The notes beneath the pieces were generated by a model, which was not told where the DNA came from, did no database searches, and saw only the letters and a program-made list of their open reading frames with translations. A program made the position numbers and the translations under genes. DNA of 64,000 bases from Kallotenue papyrolyticum. GTDB lineage: Bacteria; Chloroflexota; Chloroflexia; Chloroflexales; Kallotenuaceae. Within the stretch, counting starts at the first letter, position 1, and each line of letters starts with the position of its first letter. Of the stretch, positions 45,802-55,877 are shown one piece after another. Where the stretch lies: positions 1,356,001 through 1,420,000 of the forward strand of contig NZ_JAGA01000002.1 of the NCBI RefSeq assembly GCF_000526415.1, given 5' to 3'.

Positions 45802-46707
45802 TCAACCACGTGCTTCGACGAGCCAGGCCGCCAGCCAGCCCAGGATCAGTAGCAGGCCGAACTGGGTATGCAGTTTGGCGGTCTGGCGCAGCACCGGCTG
45901 CAGCCGATGCGGTTCGTGTTCGCGCGCCACGATGCGCATGGGGCGGATCGCCAGGGGCAGCGTCAACAGCGCAATCAGCGTCCACCACGGCGCGACGCCG
46001 AAGAGCACCGTCAGGAGCAGCGACAGGTAGGTGCCGCCGATCAGCAGGTAGTACTCGATGTTGGCGCGCGCGCGGCCCAGGATCGTCGCCAGCGTGCGCT
46101 TGCCGAACTGGCGGTCGAGATCCAGGTCGCGCAGGTTGTTGGCGTGCAGGATCGCCGCCACCAGAAAGCCCACCGGCAGCGAGGCCAGCACCACCGGTAG
46201 GGTTATCTGCTGCGCCTGGACATAATACGAGCCGACAACGATCACCGGCCCCATGAAGATAAACACGGCTACCTCACCCAGCCCGCGGTAGGCCAGCGCC
46301 AGCGGTTCGGCGGTATAGAAATAGCCCACGGCAATGCTGATCAGCCCCAGCCAGAAGATAAACGGCCCGGTCAAGCTGACTAGGTACAGGCCGATCGCCG
46401 CGCCGATGCCAAAGGCGATCAGCGCCGCGATCAGCACCTGGCGCGCGCTGAGCTCGCCGCGCTGGATCGCGCCGCCGATGCCGATGGTCTGCACTTTATC
46501 GAGCCCTTTTTGATCGTCGTAGTATTCGTTGGCCAGATTGGTGCCGGCCTGGATCGCAATCGAGCCGATCAGCGCCAGCAGCAGGCGGCCCAGATCGGCA
46601 TAGCCGTCGTAGGCGGCGATCGCCGCGCCTAGCAGCACGGGGATCACCGCGGCGGTGTAGCTCCAGGGCCGGAGCGTTTGCCACCAGATGCGCACAGAGC
46701 GTCGCAT
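45802..46707 (-). CDS. menA: 1,4-dihydroxy-2-naphthoate polyprenyltransferase
   Basis: Attaches the polyprenyl chain in menaquinone synthesis. Integral membrane protein of the UbiA superfamily, 301 residues and about eight helices. It starts 'WWQTLRPWSYTAAVIPVLLG'. The two Asp-rich motifs are 'GTNLANEYYDDQKGLD' (N-x-x-x-D-D type) and 'NNLRDLDLDRQFGKRTLATI' (D-x-D-D-like). 'GGAIQRGELS' and 'AKLHTQFGLLLILGWL' are also MenA-like. Start at 46707 with AGGAAG upstream. Other UbiA-family roles are possible, but the NLANEYYD and NNLRD motifs favour MenA. Confidence 0.92.
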   Translation of the reverse strand: MRRSVRIWWQTLRPWSYTAAVIPVLLGAAIAAYDGYADLGRLLLALIGSIAIQAGTNLANEYYDDQKGLDKVQTIGIGGAIQRGELSARQVLIAALIAFGIGAAIGLYLVSLTGPFIFWLGLISIAVGYFYTAEPLALAYRGLGEVAVFIFMGPVIVVGSYYVQAQQITLPVVLASLPVGFLVAAILHANNLRDLDLDRQFGKRTLATILGRARANIEYYLLIGGTYLSLLLTVLFGVAPWWTLIALLTLPLAIRPMRIVAREHEPHRLQPVLRQTAKLHTQFGLLLILGWLAAWLVEARG

Positions 46708-46782
46708 AGCATGCTTCCTCGCGATCAAGGCCACAACCAGCAGTCGCATTGCGCTCTACGCCGGTCGCGGCTGATGTGCTTC

Positions 46783-46811
46783 ATTATATCGGCCCGTGGC
46801 GCTTTTGTGAA
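46783..46811 (-). promoter_or_regulatory. Promoter of menA
   Basis: On the minus strand TTCACA and a perfect TATAAT are spaced by 17 bases, 76 bases upstream of the menA ATG. Part of the -35 box and spacer lies inside a hairpin sequence (46795-46821). Confidence 0.65.
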
Positions 46812-46821
46812 AAGTGCCACG
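46795..46821. other. Hairpin or operator overlapping the menA -35 region
   Basis: CGTGGCGCTTTT and AAAAGTGCCACG form a 12-bp stem (one G-T pair) around GTG. It covers the -35 box of the menA promoter. It may be a protein-binding site or a terminator for the upstream ABC operon on the same strand. Confidence 0.5.
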
Positions 46822-46868
46822 AGCGCGGCGGCCACAACCAGCGGGAGCAGTGCGCGCGTGCGATGGCG

Positions 46869-46904
46869 GCGGGCCGTCAGGGAAGGTCCACCCCGGCGGC
46901 CCGC
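46869..46904 (-). terminator. Possible terminator of the marR-ABC-ABC operon
   Basis: GCGGGCCG / CGGCCCGC, eight base pairs with a 20-base loop, 28 bases after the stop of the last ABC gene. No T-tract. Confidence 0.35.
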
Positions 46905-46931
46905 GGCGTGAGTCGTTCCGACTGGTGGAGG

Positions 46932-48815
46932 TCAGGCCTGCTGCGGCGCGACCTCGCGCTGAAACTGGCTCATGTACAGCTCGTAGTAGGCGCCCTGGCG
47001 CGCCAGCAGCTCCTGGTGGGTGCCGCGCTCGACGATCTCGCCGTCTTTGAGCATCAGCACCTGATCGGCGTTGCGGATCGTCGAGAGGCGGTGGGCGATC
47101 ACGAAGCTGGTGCGCCCTTCCAGCAGCCGGTCGAAGGCGGCCTGGATCAGGCGTTCGGTGCGCGTGTCAACGCTGGAGGTTGCTTCGTCGAGAATCAGAA
47201 TGCGCGGGTTGGCCAGGGCGGCGCGCGCGATGGCGATCAACTGGCGTTGGCCCTGGCTGAGGCCACTGCCGCGCTCGCCGAGCATGGTCTGATAGCCGTC
47301 CGGCAGGCGCTCGATGAAGTCGTGGGCCGCAGCCAGTTTGGCAGCCGCAATGACCTCTTCATCGCTCGCATCGAGGCGGCCATAGCGAATGTTGTTCATC
47401 ACGGTATCGGAGAACAGGAACGCGTCCTGCAGCACGATGCCGATCTGCGCGCGCAGGCTGCGCGCCGTCACATCACGCACATCGATGCCGTCGATCTTGA
47501 CCGCTCCGCTGGTGACGTCATAGAAGCGCGGGATCAGGTTGACGAGCGTGGTTTTGCCCGCGCCGGTCGGCCCGACGATGGCGATCGTCTGGCCCGGTTC
47601 GGCGCTGAAGCTGACCCCGCGCAGCACCGGCTGGCCGGGCTGGTAGGCGGCCTCGACATCGATGAATTCGACCTTGCCCTGGATTGGTGGCATGCTGATC
47701 GCGTCGGGCTTGTCGCTCACGTCGGGAGCGAGCGCGAGCAGTCCGAAGATGCGCTCGCCGCCCGCGATCGCGTTCTGGACATTGGTCCACAGTACGGCGA
47801 TCTGCGTGATCGGCTGATTGAAACGCTGCACATACTGCAGAAAGGCAAACACCAGGCCGAGCGAGATCGGCGCGCTGCCGAGCAACGGCTGGTTGCGCAA
47901 CACCGACAGTCCACCCACCACCACCACGATCGCGATGGCGACATAGCCCAACGCTTCCAGCACCGGGTTGAGCGCGCTGGTAAACGTTGCAGCGCGGATA
48001 TTAGCATCGCGGTTGGCGGCGTTGGTGCGCATAAACTGCGCGATGCTCTCATCCTCGCGGTTGAAGGCCTGCACCTCGCGCGCGCCGGCGATGCGCTCTT
48101 GCAGCCCGGCATTGACGCTGCCCATCTGCTCGCGGCTGTGGCGGAAGGCCTTGCGCGCCTGCGCTGAGAAGTAGAAGGTGGCGATCGCCATCAGCGGCAC
48201 GACGCTGAGGCTCAGCAGCGCATACGGCACGTTCGCCTGCAGCATCTTAACCACGATCCAGCCGATCAACAACACGCCGCTGATCACGTTGAGCAGCGCA
48301 AAGCCGAGCACCTGCTGGATCGTGTCGGTGTCGCTGGTGATGCGACTCATGATATTGCCGACCTCGTTGCGCGCGTAGAAGCTCAGCGATAGACGGTGCA
48401 GCTGCGCAAAGAGGTCCTCGCGGATCTGGCGCAGGGCGTGCTGACCCGACCAGTTCATCGCGTAGAAGGCCAGGCCCGACAGCAGCGCGCCGCCGACAAA
48501 CAACGCGACCAGCAGCAGCACCAGGCCGCCCAGCCCGCTGAGACGCGCGGCGATCGTGGCCGTACGGCTGACGCTGGCGTACCAGCAGGTGTCGGGATTA
48601 GGGAACAAAAAGCAATCCACGGCCTGACCGATCAGCTCCGGCGCGGTCACCTGCGTCCAGGTACTGCCGACGATCATCACGAGCGCGAGCACCAGGCCGA
48701 GCCAGTAGCGTCGGAAGTAGTGCCAGAAGCGGGCCAGTGTCGCGCCGAGGTTGTGCGGCTTGCCTGCGTCCTGCTCCAGCAAGTGACGCGGACCGCCAAG
48801 TCCTCCCATCATCAT
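46932..48815 (-). CDS. ABC exporter half-transporter (type IV, MsbA/MDR-like), second subunit
   Basis: 627 residues. The N-terminal membrane domain (about 30-345, six helices) contains 'LFAQLHRLSLSFYARNEVGN'. The nucleotide-binding domain (about 375-615) has Walker A 'IAIVGPTGAGKTTLVNLIPR', Q-loop 'IGIVLQDAFLFSDTV', signature 'LSQGQRQLIAIARA' (LSQGQ) and Walker B 'RILILDEATSSVDTRTE'. With the adjacent half-transporter it should form a heterodimeric drug or lipid exporter. 'LSQGQ' instead of LSGGQ, next to a partner with LSGGQ, is common in such heterodimers. Three consecutive ATGs open the frame. Confidence 0.93.
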   Translation of the reverse strand: MMMGGLGGPRHLLEQDAGKPHNLGATLARFWHYFRRYWLGLVLALVMIVGSTWTQVTAPELIGQAVDCFLFPNPDTCWYASVSRTATIAARLSGLGGLVLLLVALFVGGALLSGLAFYAMNWSGQHALRQIREDLFAQLHRLSLSFYARNEVGNIMSRITSDTDTIQQVLGFALLNVISGVLLIGWIVVKMLQANVPYALLSLSVVPLMAIATFYFSAQARKAFRHSREQMGSVNAGLQERIAGAREVQAFNREDESIAQFMRTNAANRDANIRAATFTSALNPVLEALGYVAIAIVVVVGGLSVLRNQPLLGSAPISLGLVFAFLQYVQRFNQPITQIAVLWTNVQNAIAGGERIFGLLALAPDVSDKPDAISMPPIQGKVEFIDVEAAYQPGQPVLRGVSFSAEPGQTIAIVGPTGAGKTTLVNLIPRFYDVTSGAVKIDGIDVRDVTARSLRAQIGIVLQDAFLFSDTVMNNIRYGRLDASDEEVIAAAKLAAAHDFIERLPDGYQTMLGERGSGLSQGQRQLIAIARAALANPRILILDEATSSVDTRTERLIQAAFDRLLEGRTSFVIAHRLSTIRNADQVLMLKDGEIVERGTHQELLARQGAYYELYMSQFQREVAPQQA

Positions 48816-48850
48816 AGGGATATGCTCCGTTGATCAAGACAAGGCGATAT

Positions 48851-48922
48851 GGAGACACGGAGATACTCTTCCGAACCCACTTGGCACACAGATCACCATC
48901 TCCGTGTCTCCGTGTCTCCGTG
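48851..48922. repeat. Inverted and tandem 8-bp repeats between the two ABC genes
   Basis: GGAGACACGGAGA (48851-48863) faces three head-to-tail copies of TCTCCGTG (48899-48922), so a 13-bp stem can form. It lies between two co-oriented half-transporter genes and may act as an RNA-processing or attenuation hairpin. Confidence 0.7.
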
Positions 48923-48947
48923 GTGCCCCATTTCCCCGTCTTCGTGT

Positions 48948-50831
48948 TCAGGAAACGACCGCATCTTCAACCAGTTGGGAGTTGTAGATTTCGGCGTAGA
49001 TCGGGCTGGATTCGATCAGTTCTGCGTGCGTGCCGCGCGCCACGATGCGGCCTTTATCCAGCACCAGGATCTGATCGGCGTTGCGCACGGTGCTGATGCG
49101 CTGGGCGATCACAAAGCTGGTGCGACCGCGCATTAGGTTGTCGAGCGCCTGCTGGATGCGGTACTCGGTCAGCAGATCGACGCTGCTGGTCGAGTCGTCG
49201 AGAATCAGGAGGCGCGGATCGAGCAGCAGGGCGCGCGCGATGGCAATGCGCTGCTTCTGCCCGCCCGACAGCGTTGCGCCGCGCTCGCCCACCGGCGTAT
49301 CGTAGCCCTGGGGAAAGCTCATGATGAACTCGTGCGCGGCGGCGGCCTTGGCCGCGGCGATCACCTCCTCCAGCGTCGCTTCTGGCCGTCCAAAGGCGAT
49401 GTTGTCACGGATCGTGCCGCTGAAGAGGTTGGTCTCCTGCAATACGATGCCGATCTGCGACCGCAAGCTGTCGAGTGTGACATCGCGCACGTCGTAGCCG
49501 TCGATCAGCACCGCGCCCGCGCTGACGTCGTAGAAGCGCGGGATCAGGTTGATGATTGTGGATTTGCCGCTGCCGGTCGCGCCTAGCAGTGCGACCGTCT
49601 GCCCTGGCTCAGCTACGAAGCTGACGTCGGCGAGCACGGGCTGGCTGCTGCCGAAGTAGCGAAAGGTGACGTTGCGGAACTCGACGCGTCCCTTGATCGG
49701 CGGTAGGGTGATGGCATCCGGCTTCTCGGTGATCTCGCTCTGGGTGTCCAGGATTTCGAAGATGCGTCCCGCCGATGCCGAGGCCTGCGCCATCAAGGAA
49801 ATGATGAAACCAAGCTGCCCGAGCGGAAAGAAGACATACACCAGGTAGAGGCTAAACTTCTGGTAGGCGCCCAGGTCGAGGGTGCCGTTGAGGATCTGCG
49901 CACCGCCCCAGTAGAGAATCGCCGCCTGCCCGAGCTGCGCTACCAGAAAGATGACCGGAAATAAAAAGGAGAAGACGCGACTGACGCGCAGTTGCTGTTC
50001 CATCACCGCGGTTGCCGCGCTGTCGAAGCGCTGCGCCTCGTAGGGCTCGCGCGTAAAGGCTTTGACCACTTTGATGCCGGCCAGGTTTTCTTGCAGGATC
50101 GTGTTCAGGCGCGACAGTCGGGCCTGCACGGCAACAAACAGCGGCTGGCTGATGCGGCCGAAGAGCATGAACAACACCAGTGCGATGGGCATCAGCGGCA
50201 CGATCACCAGCGTGAGCCGCCAGTTGGTCCAGAAAAGGATGATCAGCGCGCCCGCCAGCAGCAGGAAGGATTGCGCGGCCAGCACCAGCCCTTGCGCGAT
50301 AAACAGCCGTACCTTTTCGACGTCGTCCGTGGCGCGGATCATGATCTGGCCGGTCTGGTTGCGGTCGTAGTAGGAGAACGACAGGCGCTGCACGCGGGCA
50401 AAGATCGCGTTGCGCAGATCAAAGGCCAGCCCTTGCGAGGTCTTCTCGGCCATGAACGCCTGCACGAAGGCGAAGACGCCGCGCAGCACCGCGAAGGCCA
50501 CAATGATCAACGCCGCGTTGATCAGCAGCGACTCGGCGGTGTTCTGCTCCAGCCGCAGCTGCTCGAGCGTTTTGCCGACGCGCTGTGCGGCGCTGGCCTG
50601 AAGCGATGCCGGGACATCATTCAGAATGGCGCGGGCGATCGCGCCGTTGGTCACAGCATCGATCATGTTTTGGACCAGTTGTGGCACGGCCAGTTGTGCC
50701 AGCGTGGCGATCACCAAAGCGCCATACGCCAACGCCGCCGAGCGCCGCTGGTGGCGGATATAGCCGATCGCACGGCCCAGGCCGCCGCGGGGGACGGCAG
50801 CGCCGGGTGCGCGTTGTATCTGTGCGTGCAC
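48948..50831 (-). CDS. ABC exporter half-transporter (type IV, MsbA/MDR-like), first subunit
   Basis: 627 residues from a GTG at 50831, preceded by AGGAGGCCTAGC and beginning one base after the marR stop codon. The membrane domain (about 20-330) has 'AIFARVQRLSFSYYDRNQTG'. The nucleotide-binding domain shows Walker A 'VALLGATGSGKSTIINLIPR', Q-loop 'IGIVLQETNLFSGTI', signature 'ATLSGGQKQRIAIARALLLD' and Walker B 'LLILDDSTSSVDLLTE', where the usual catalytic Glu after Walker B is Asp (LDDSTS). One degenerate and one canonical ATP site would therefore be expected in the heterodimer. Upstream of the second subunit, 132 bases apart. Confidence 0.93.
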   Translation of the reverse strand: MHAQIQRAPGAAVPRGGLGRAIGYIRHQRRSAALAYGALVIATLAQLAVPQLVQNMIDAVTNGAIARAILNDVPASLQASAAQRVGKTLEQLRLEQNTAESLLINAALIIVAFAVLRGVFAFVQAFMAEKTSQGLAFDLRNAIFARVQRLSFSYYDRNQTGQIMIRATDDVEKVRLFIAQGLVLAAQSFLLLAGALIILFWTNWRLTLVIVPLMPIALVLFMLFGRISQPLFVAVQARLSRLNTILQENLAGIKVVKAFTREPYEAQRFDSAATAVMEQQLRVSRVFSFLFPVIFLVAQLGQAAILYWGGAQILNGTLDLGAYQKFSLYLVYVFFPLGQLGFIISLMAQASASAGRIFEILDTQSEITEKPDAITLPPIKGRVEFRNVTFRYFGSSQPVLADVSFVAEPGQTVALLGATGSGKSTIINLIPRFYDVSAGAVLIDGYDVRDVTLDSLRSQIGIVLQETNLFSGTIRDNIAFGRPEATLEEVIAAAKAAAAHEFIMSFPQGYDTPVGERGATLSGGQKQRIAIARALLLDPRLLILDDSTSSVDLLTEYRIQQALDNLMRGRTSFVIAQRISTVRNADQILVLDKGRIVARGTHAELIESSPIYAEIYNSQLVEDAVVS

Positions 50832-50832
50832 G

Positions 50833-51327
50833 CTAGGCCTCCTTGTGTGCCTGGCTTGTGGCCGGTGGAAACGCGGCGTCCTCAGCCTGATCCGCAGAGC
50901 GCAGAGCTTGGACGGCACGCTCCAGCAGATCGAGGAACTGTTGTTGCTCCGCGGCGCTGAGCCCTTGGAGCAGCCGTTCCACGCGTTGGATGTGTTCCTG
51001 TGTGACCCGTTCGTACAGCGCCCGCCCGGCATCCGTCAGCGACAGCAGCACGATGCGGCTATCCTCTGGATGCGGCCTGCGCTGCGCCAGCCCGGTCTGC
51101 ACCAGCCGTCGCGTCAGCGCCGTCACCGAGGGTGGCGTCATGTGGAGCTGCTCGGCCAGCTCCTTGAGCGGTAGCGCGCGGTCCGGCATCAGGATCTGCA
51201 GCGCGCGCATATGCGACGGCGAGAGATTCAGCCGCTTAAGCGCTTCCACTGCCGGTCCGGGCCGTAGGTCGCGCATCTGGGCGAGGAGTTGGAGCATGCG
51301 CTGGGCGTTGGCGGTCAACTGGTCCAT
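50833..51327 (-). CDS. MarR-family transcriptional regulator
   Basis: 164 residues. The winged helix covers about 35-115: 'LSPSHMRALQILMPDRALPL', 'LAEQLHMTPPSVTALTRRLV', and the wing 'RRPHPEDSRIVLLSLTDAG' with the conserved D-x-R. Long dimerisation helices flank it. It is the first gene of a marR-ABC-ABC operon and its promoter carries a perfect inverted repeat. This supports autorepression relieved by a small-molecule ligand, probably a substrate of the exporter. Confidence 0.94.
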   Translation of the reverse strand: MDQLTANAQRMLQLLAQMRDLRPGPAVEALKRLNLSPSHMRALQILMPDRALPLKELAEQLHMTPPSVTALTRRLVQTGLAQRRPHPEDSRIVLLSLTDAGRALYERVTQEHIQRVERLLQGLSAAEQQQFLDLLERAVQALRSADQAEDAAFPPATSQAHKEA

Positions 51328-51334
51328 GGGCGAT

Positions 51335-51357
51335 TCATTAGTTCATCTAACTAATGA
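51335..51357. promoter_or_regulatory. MarR operator (perfect 9-bp inverted repeat)
   Basis: TCATTAGTT and AACTAATGA flank a 5-base centre. It lies between the -10 box and the marR start codon, overlapping the expected transcription start. Size and symmetry fit MarR-family sites. Confidence 0.8.
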
Positions 51358-51361
51358 TCGC

Positions 51362-51389
51362 ATTGTACACCACCTGGCGCGCCTGTCAA
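51362..51389 (-). promoter_or_regulatory. Promoter of the marR-ABC-ABC operon
   Basis: Minus strand: perfect TTGACA (51384-51389), 16-base spacer, TACAAT (51362-51367). The operator starts five bases downstream. Confidence 0.8.
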
Positions 51390-51446
51390 GGATGGTCGTG
51401 TACTGCCGTCTGTGGGAGCACGTGCAGCGACGTTGTGTGGATCGGG

Positions 51447-51452
51447 TACAAT
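51447..51452 (+). promoter_or_regulatory. -10 element 7 bases from the carboxylase ATG
   Basis: TACAAT, seven bases, then ATG at 51460, with no Shine-Dalgarno sequence between. The same geometry occurs at 16992, suggesting leaderless translation. Confidence 0.45.
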
Positions 51453-51459
51453 CGAAGCC

Positions 51460-53451
<1,992 letters not shown>

Positions 53452-53462
53452 CCGCGGCGCTC

Positions 53463-54313
53463 TTTTGGCGGCGGCACCTCAGCTTTTGGCGTGCGGAAGC
53501 CATGCTTCCGCGGCGCCCGACAGGGCGCCAGTGCGGCCGGGGAGCTCCATGCAGCGCTACATCTGCGCACTCTAACGTGGCTGCCACGCGGGGCGTGGCG
53601 CGCCAGCATGGCTGGCGCACTCCAAAAACGGCTTTTGGCGGCGGCACCTCAGCTTTGGAGTGCGGAAGCCATGCTTCCGCGGCGCCGGCGCAGACCGTAG
53701 GCGGTGTTGTTCGTCAGCAGTGTCGGCTGACGCAGGATCAATGGTCGGATGGCGTGCGCGTCGCGTGGCGCGCCAGCATGGCTGGCGCACTCCAAAAACG
53801 GCTTTTGGCAGCGGCACCTCAGCTTTTGGCGTGCGGAAGCCATGCTTCCGCGGCGCCCGACAGGGCGCCAGTGCGGCCGGGGAGCTCCATGCAGCGCTAC
53901 ATCTGCGCACTCTAACGTGGCTGCCACGCGGGGCGTGGCGCGCCAGCATGGCTGGCGCACTCCAAAAACGGCTTTTGGCGGCGGCACCTCAGCTTTTGGC
54001 GTGCGGAAGCCATGCTTCCGCGGCGCCCGACAGGGCGCCAGTGCGGCCGGGGAGCTCCATGCAGCGCTACATCTGCGCACTCTAACGTGGCTGCCACGCG
54101 GGGCGTGGCGCGCCAGCATGGCTGGCGCACTCCAAAAACGGCTTTTGGCGGCGGCACCTCAGCCTTTGGCGTGCGGAAGCCATGCTTCCGCGGCGCCCGA
54201 CAGGGCGCCAGTGCGGCCGGGGAGCTCCATGCAGCGCTACATCTGCGCACTCTAACGTGGCTGCCACGCGGGGCGTGGCGCGCCAGCATGGCTGGCGCAC
54301 TCCAAAAAACGCC
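53463..54313. repeat. Array of five 170-bp tandem repeats with conserved hairpins (REP/BIME-like)
   Basis: Units start at 53463, 53633, 53803, 53973 and 54143, each exactly 170 bases apart. Units 1, 3, 4 and 5 are almost identical. In unit 1, hairpin A is GCGGAAGC-CAT-GCTTCCGC (53493-53511), B is GGCGCCC-gaca-GGGCGCC (53512-53529), C is CCACGC-GGG-GCGTGG (53584-53598) and D is GCGCCAGC-ATG-GCTGGCGC (53600-53618). Read on the other strand, D also has a CAT loop, so A and D are an opposed pair. The array fills the gap between liuD and padR. No coding sequence is supported. Confidence 0.95.
53633..53802. repeat. Variant repeat unit 2 with replaced central segment
   Basis: Hairpins A (53663-53681) and D (about 53770-53788) are kept, but the sequence between them differs from the other units. 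It contains its own hairpin CGTCAGC...GCTGACG and lacks B and C. The total length is still exactly 170. Confidence 0.85.
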
Positions 54314-54371
54314 TTGGGCGTGCGGGCGCCAACACAACCCTCCCCCGCTGCGCATGGCGCGCCAACACCTC

Positions 54372-54400
54372 TTGACAAAACTATACACTGAGTGTATAGT
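54372..54400 (+). promoter_or_regulatory. Promoter of the padR-ABC operon
   Basis: Perfect TTGACA (54372-54377), 17-base spacer, TATAGT (54395-54400). This is the strongest promoter match in the window. Confidence 0.88.
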
Positions 54401-54403
54401 TTT
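54377..54403. promoter_or_regulatory. PadR operator: 27-base perfect palindrome
   Basis: AAAACTATACACT is mirrored exactly around a central G at 54390. The palindrome covers the whole promoter spacer and -10 box, so binding would block RNA polymerase. AT-rich palindromes of this kind are typical PadR sites. Confidence 0.85.
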
Positions 54404-54438
54404 CTTTGGCGAGGACGCGCCCGAGCATAGCGAGGCGT

Positions 54439-55041
54439 ATGTCGGTCAAACACGCGTTGTTGGCGCTGTTGTATCAGCGCCCGATGCACGGCTACGAACT
54501 GGGGCGGCAGTTGTCCCTGACGGTACAGGCCGAATGGGAAGTCAAGCCCGGCCAGATCGCCAGCACCCTGCAACGGCTGGCCGAGGCCGGGCTGGTGGAG
54601 TATGAGATCGAGCCCACCGCCGACGCGCCGGATCGCAAGGTCTATCGCCTGACCGAAGCCGGTCTGGCCGAGCTGACGGACTGGTACCGGCAGCCCGAAG
54701 TGCGCGAGTATCGGTTGGGCGATGCCTTCTACATCAAACTGGTGCTCAGCCTTGTCGGCGGGCCGGTGCCGCCCGAACAGGTGCTGATGGAGCAGCGCCG
54801 TGCCCTGTATCGTGAGCTGCACCAGGCGACCGAACTGCGCCGCAAGGCCGATCCGCGCGCAGAGCTGCCCTGGCTGCTGCTGTTGGAGAGCGCGATCATG
54901 CACCTTGAAGCCGACCTGCGCTGGATTGACATGCTCGAAGCGCGGCTGCCTGAGCTGAAGCATCATCGACCGCCCGTGCCGCTGCCGCGTCCGCGTGGCC
55001 GGCCGCGCCGGCAACCTGCGACCGTCGTTGAGGAGGACTAA
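54439..55041 (+). CDS. PadR-family transcriptional regulator
   Basis: 200 residues from the ATG at 54439 (GCGAGG upstream). PadR winged helix: '[20 protein letters not shown]', '[20 protein letters not shown]' and '[20 protein letters not shown]'. A PadR C-terminal helical domain follows (about 95-170), then a basic Pro/Arg-rich tail ('[15 protein letters not shown]') that could add non-specific DNA contacts. It is two bases upstream of the ABC ATPase gene. Together with the promoter palindrome this indicates an autoregulated exporter operon. Confidence 0.93.
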   Translation: MSVKHALLALLYQRPMHGYELGRQLSLTVQAEWEVKPGQIASTLQRLAEAGLVEYEIEPTADAPDRKVYRLTEAGLAELTDWYRQPEVREYRLGDAFYIKLVLSLVGGPVPPEQVLMEQRRALYRELHQATELRRKADPRAELPWLLLLESAIMHLEADLRWIDMLEARLPELKHHRPPVPLPRPRGRPRRQPATVVEED

Positions 55042-55043
55042 CT

Positions 55044-55784
<741 letters not shown>

Positions 55785-55877
55785 CGCCGCACGAGGCCGG
55801 GCCGGCCACCCAACCGAACATCAAGCGCGGCCCTCGTCGGCGCCTTGCTGACGCAGGATCGCTCCTGGAGCACAACT

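Noticed and set aside
53463-54313. CRISPR array
   Set aside because: The repeated unit is 170 bp with no unique spacers between identical short repeats, and no cas genes are present.
53491-54605. Overlapping open frames on both strands across 53.4-54.6 kb with near-identical predicted proteins
   Set aside because: They are the 170-bp repeat read in shifting frames; 170 is not a multiple of three, so each unit moves the frame. No ribosome-binding sites or stable motifs.
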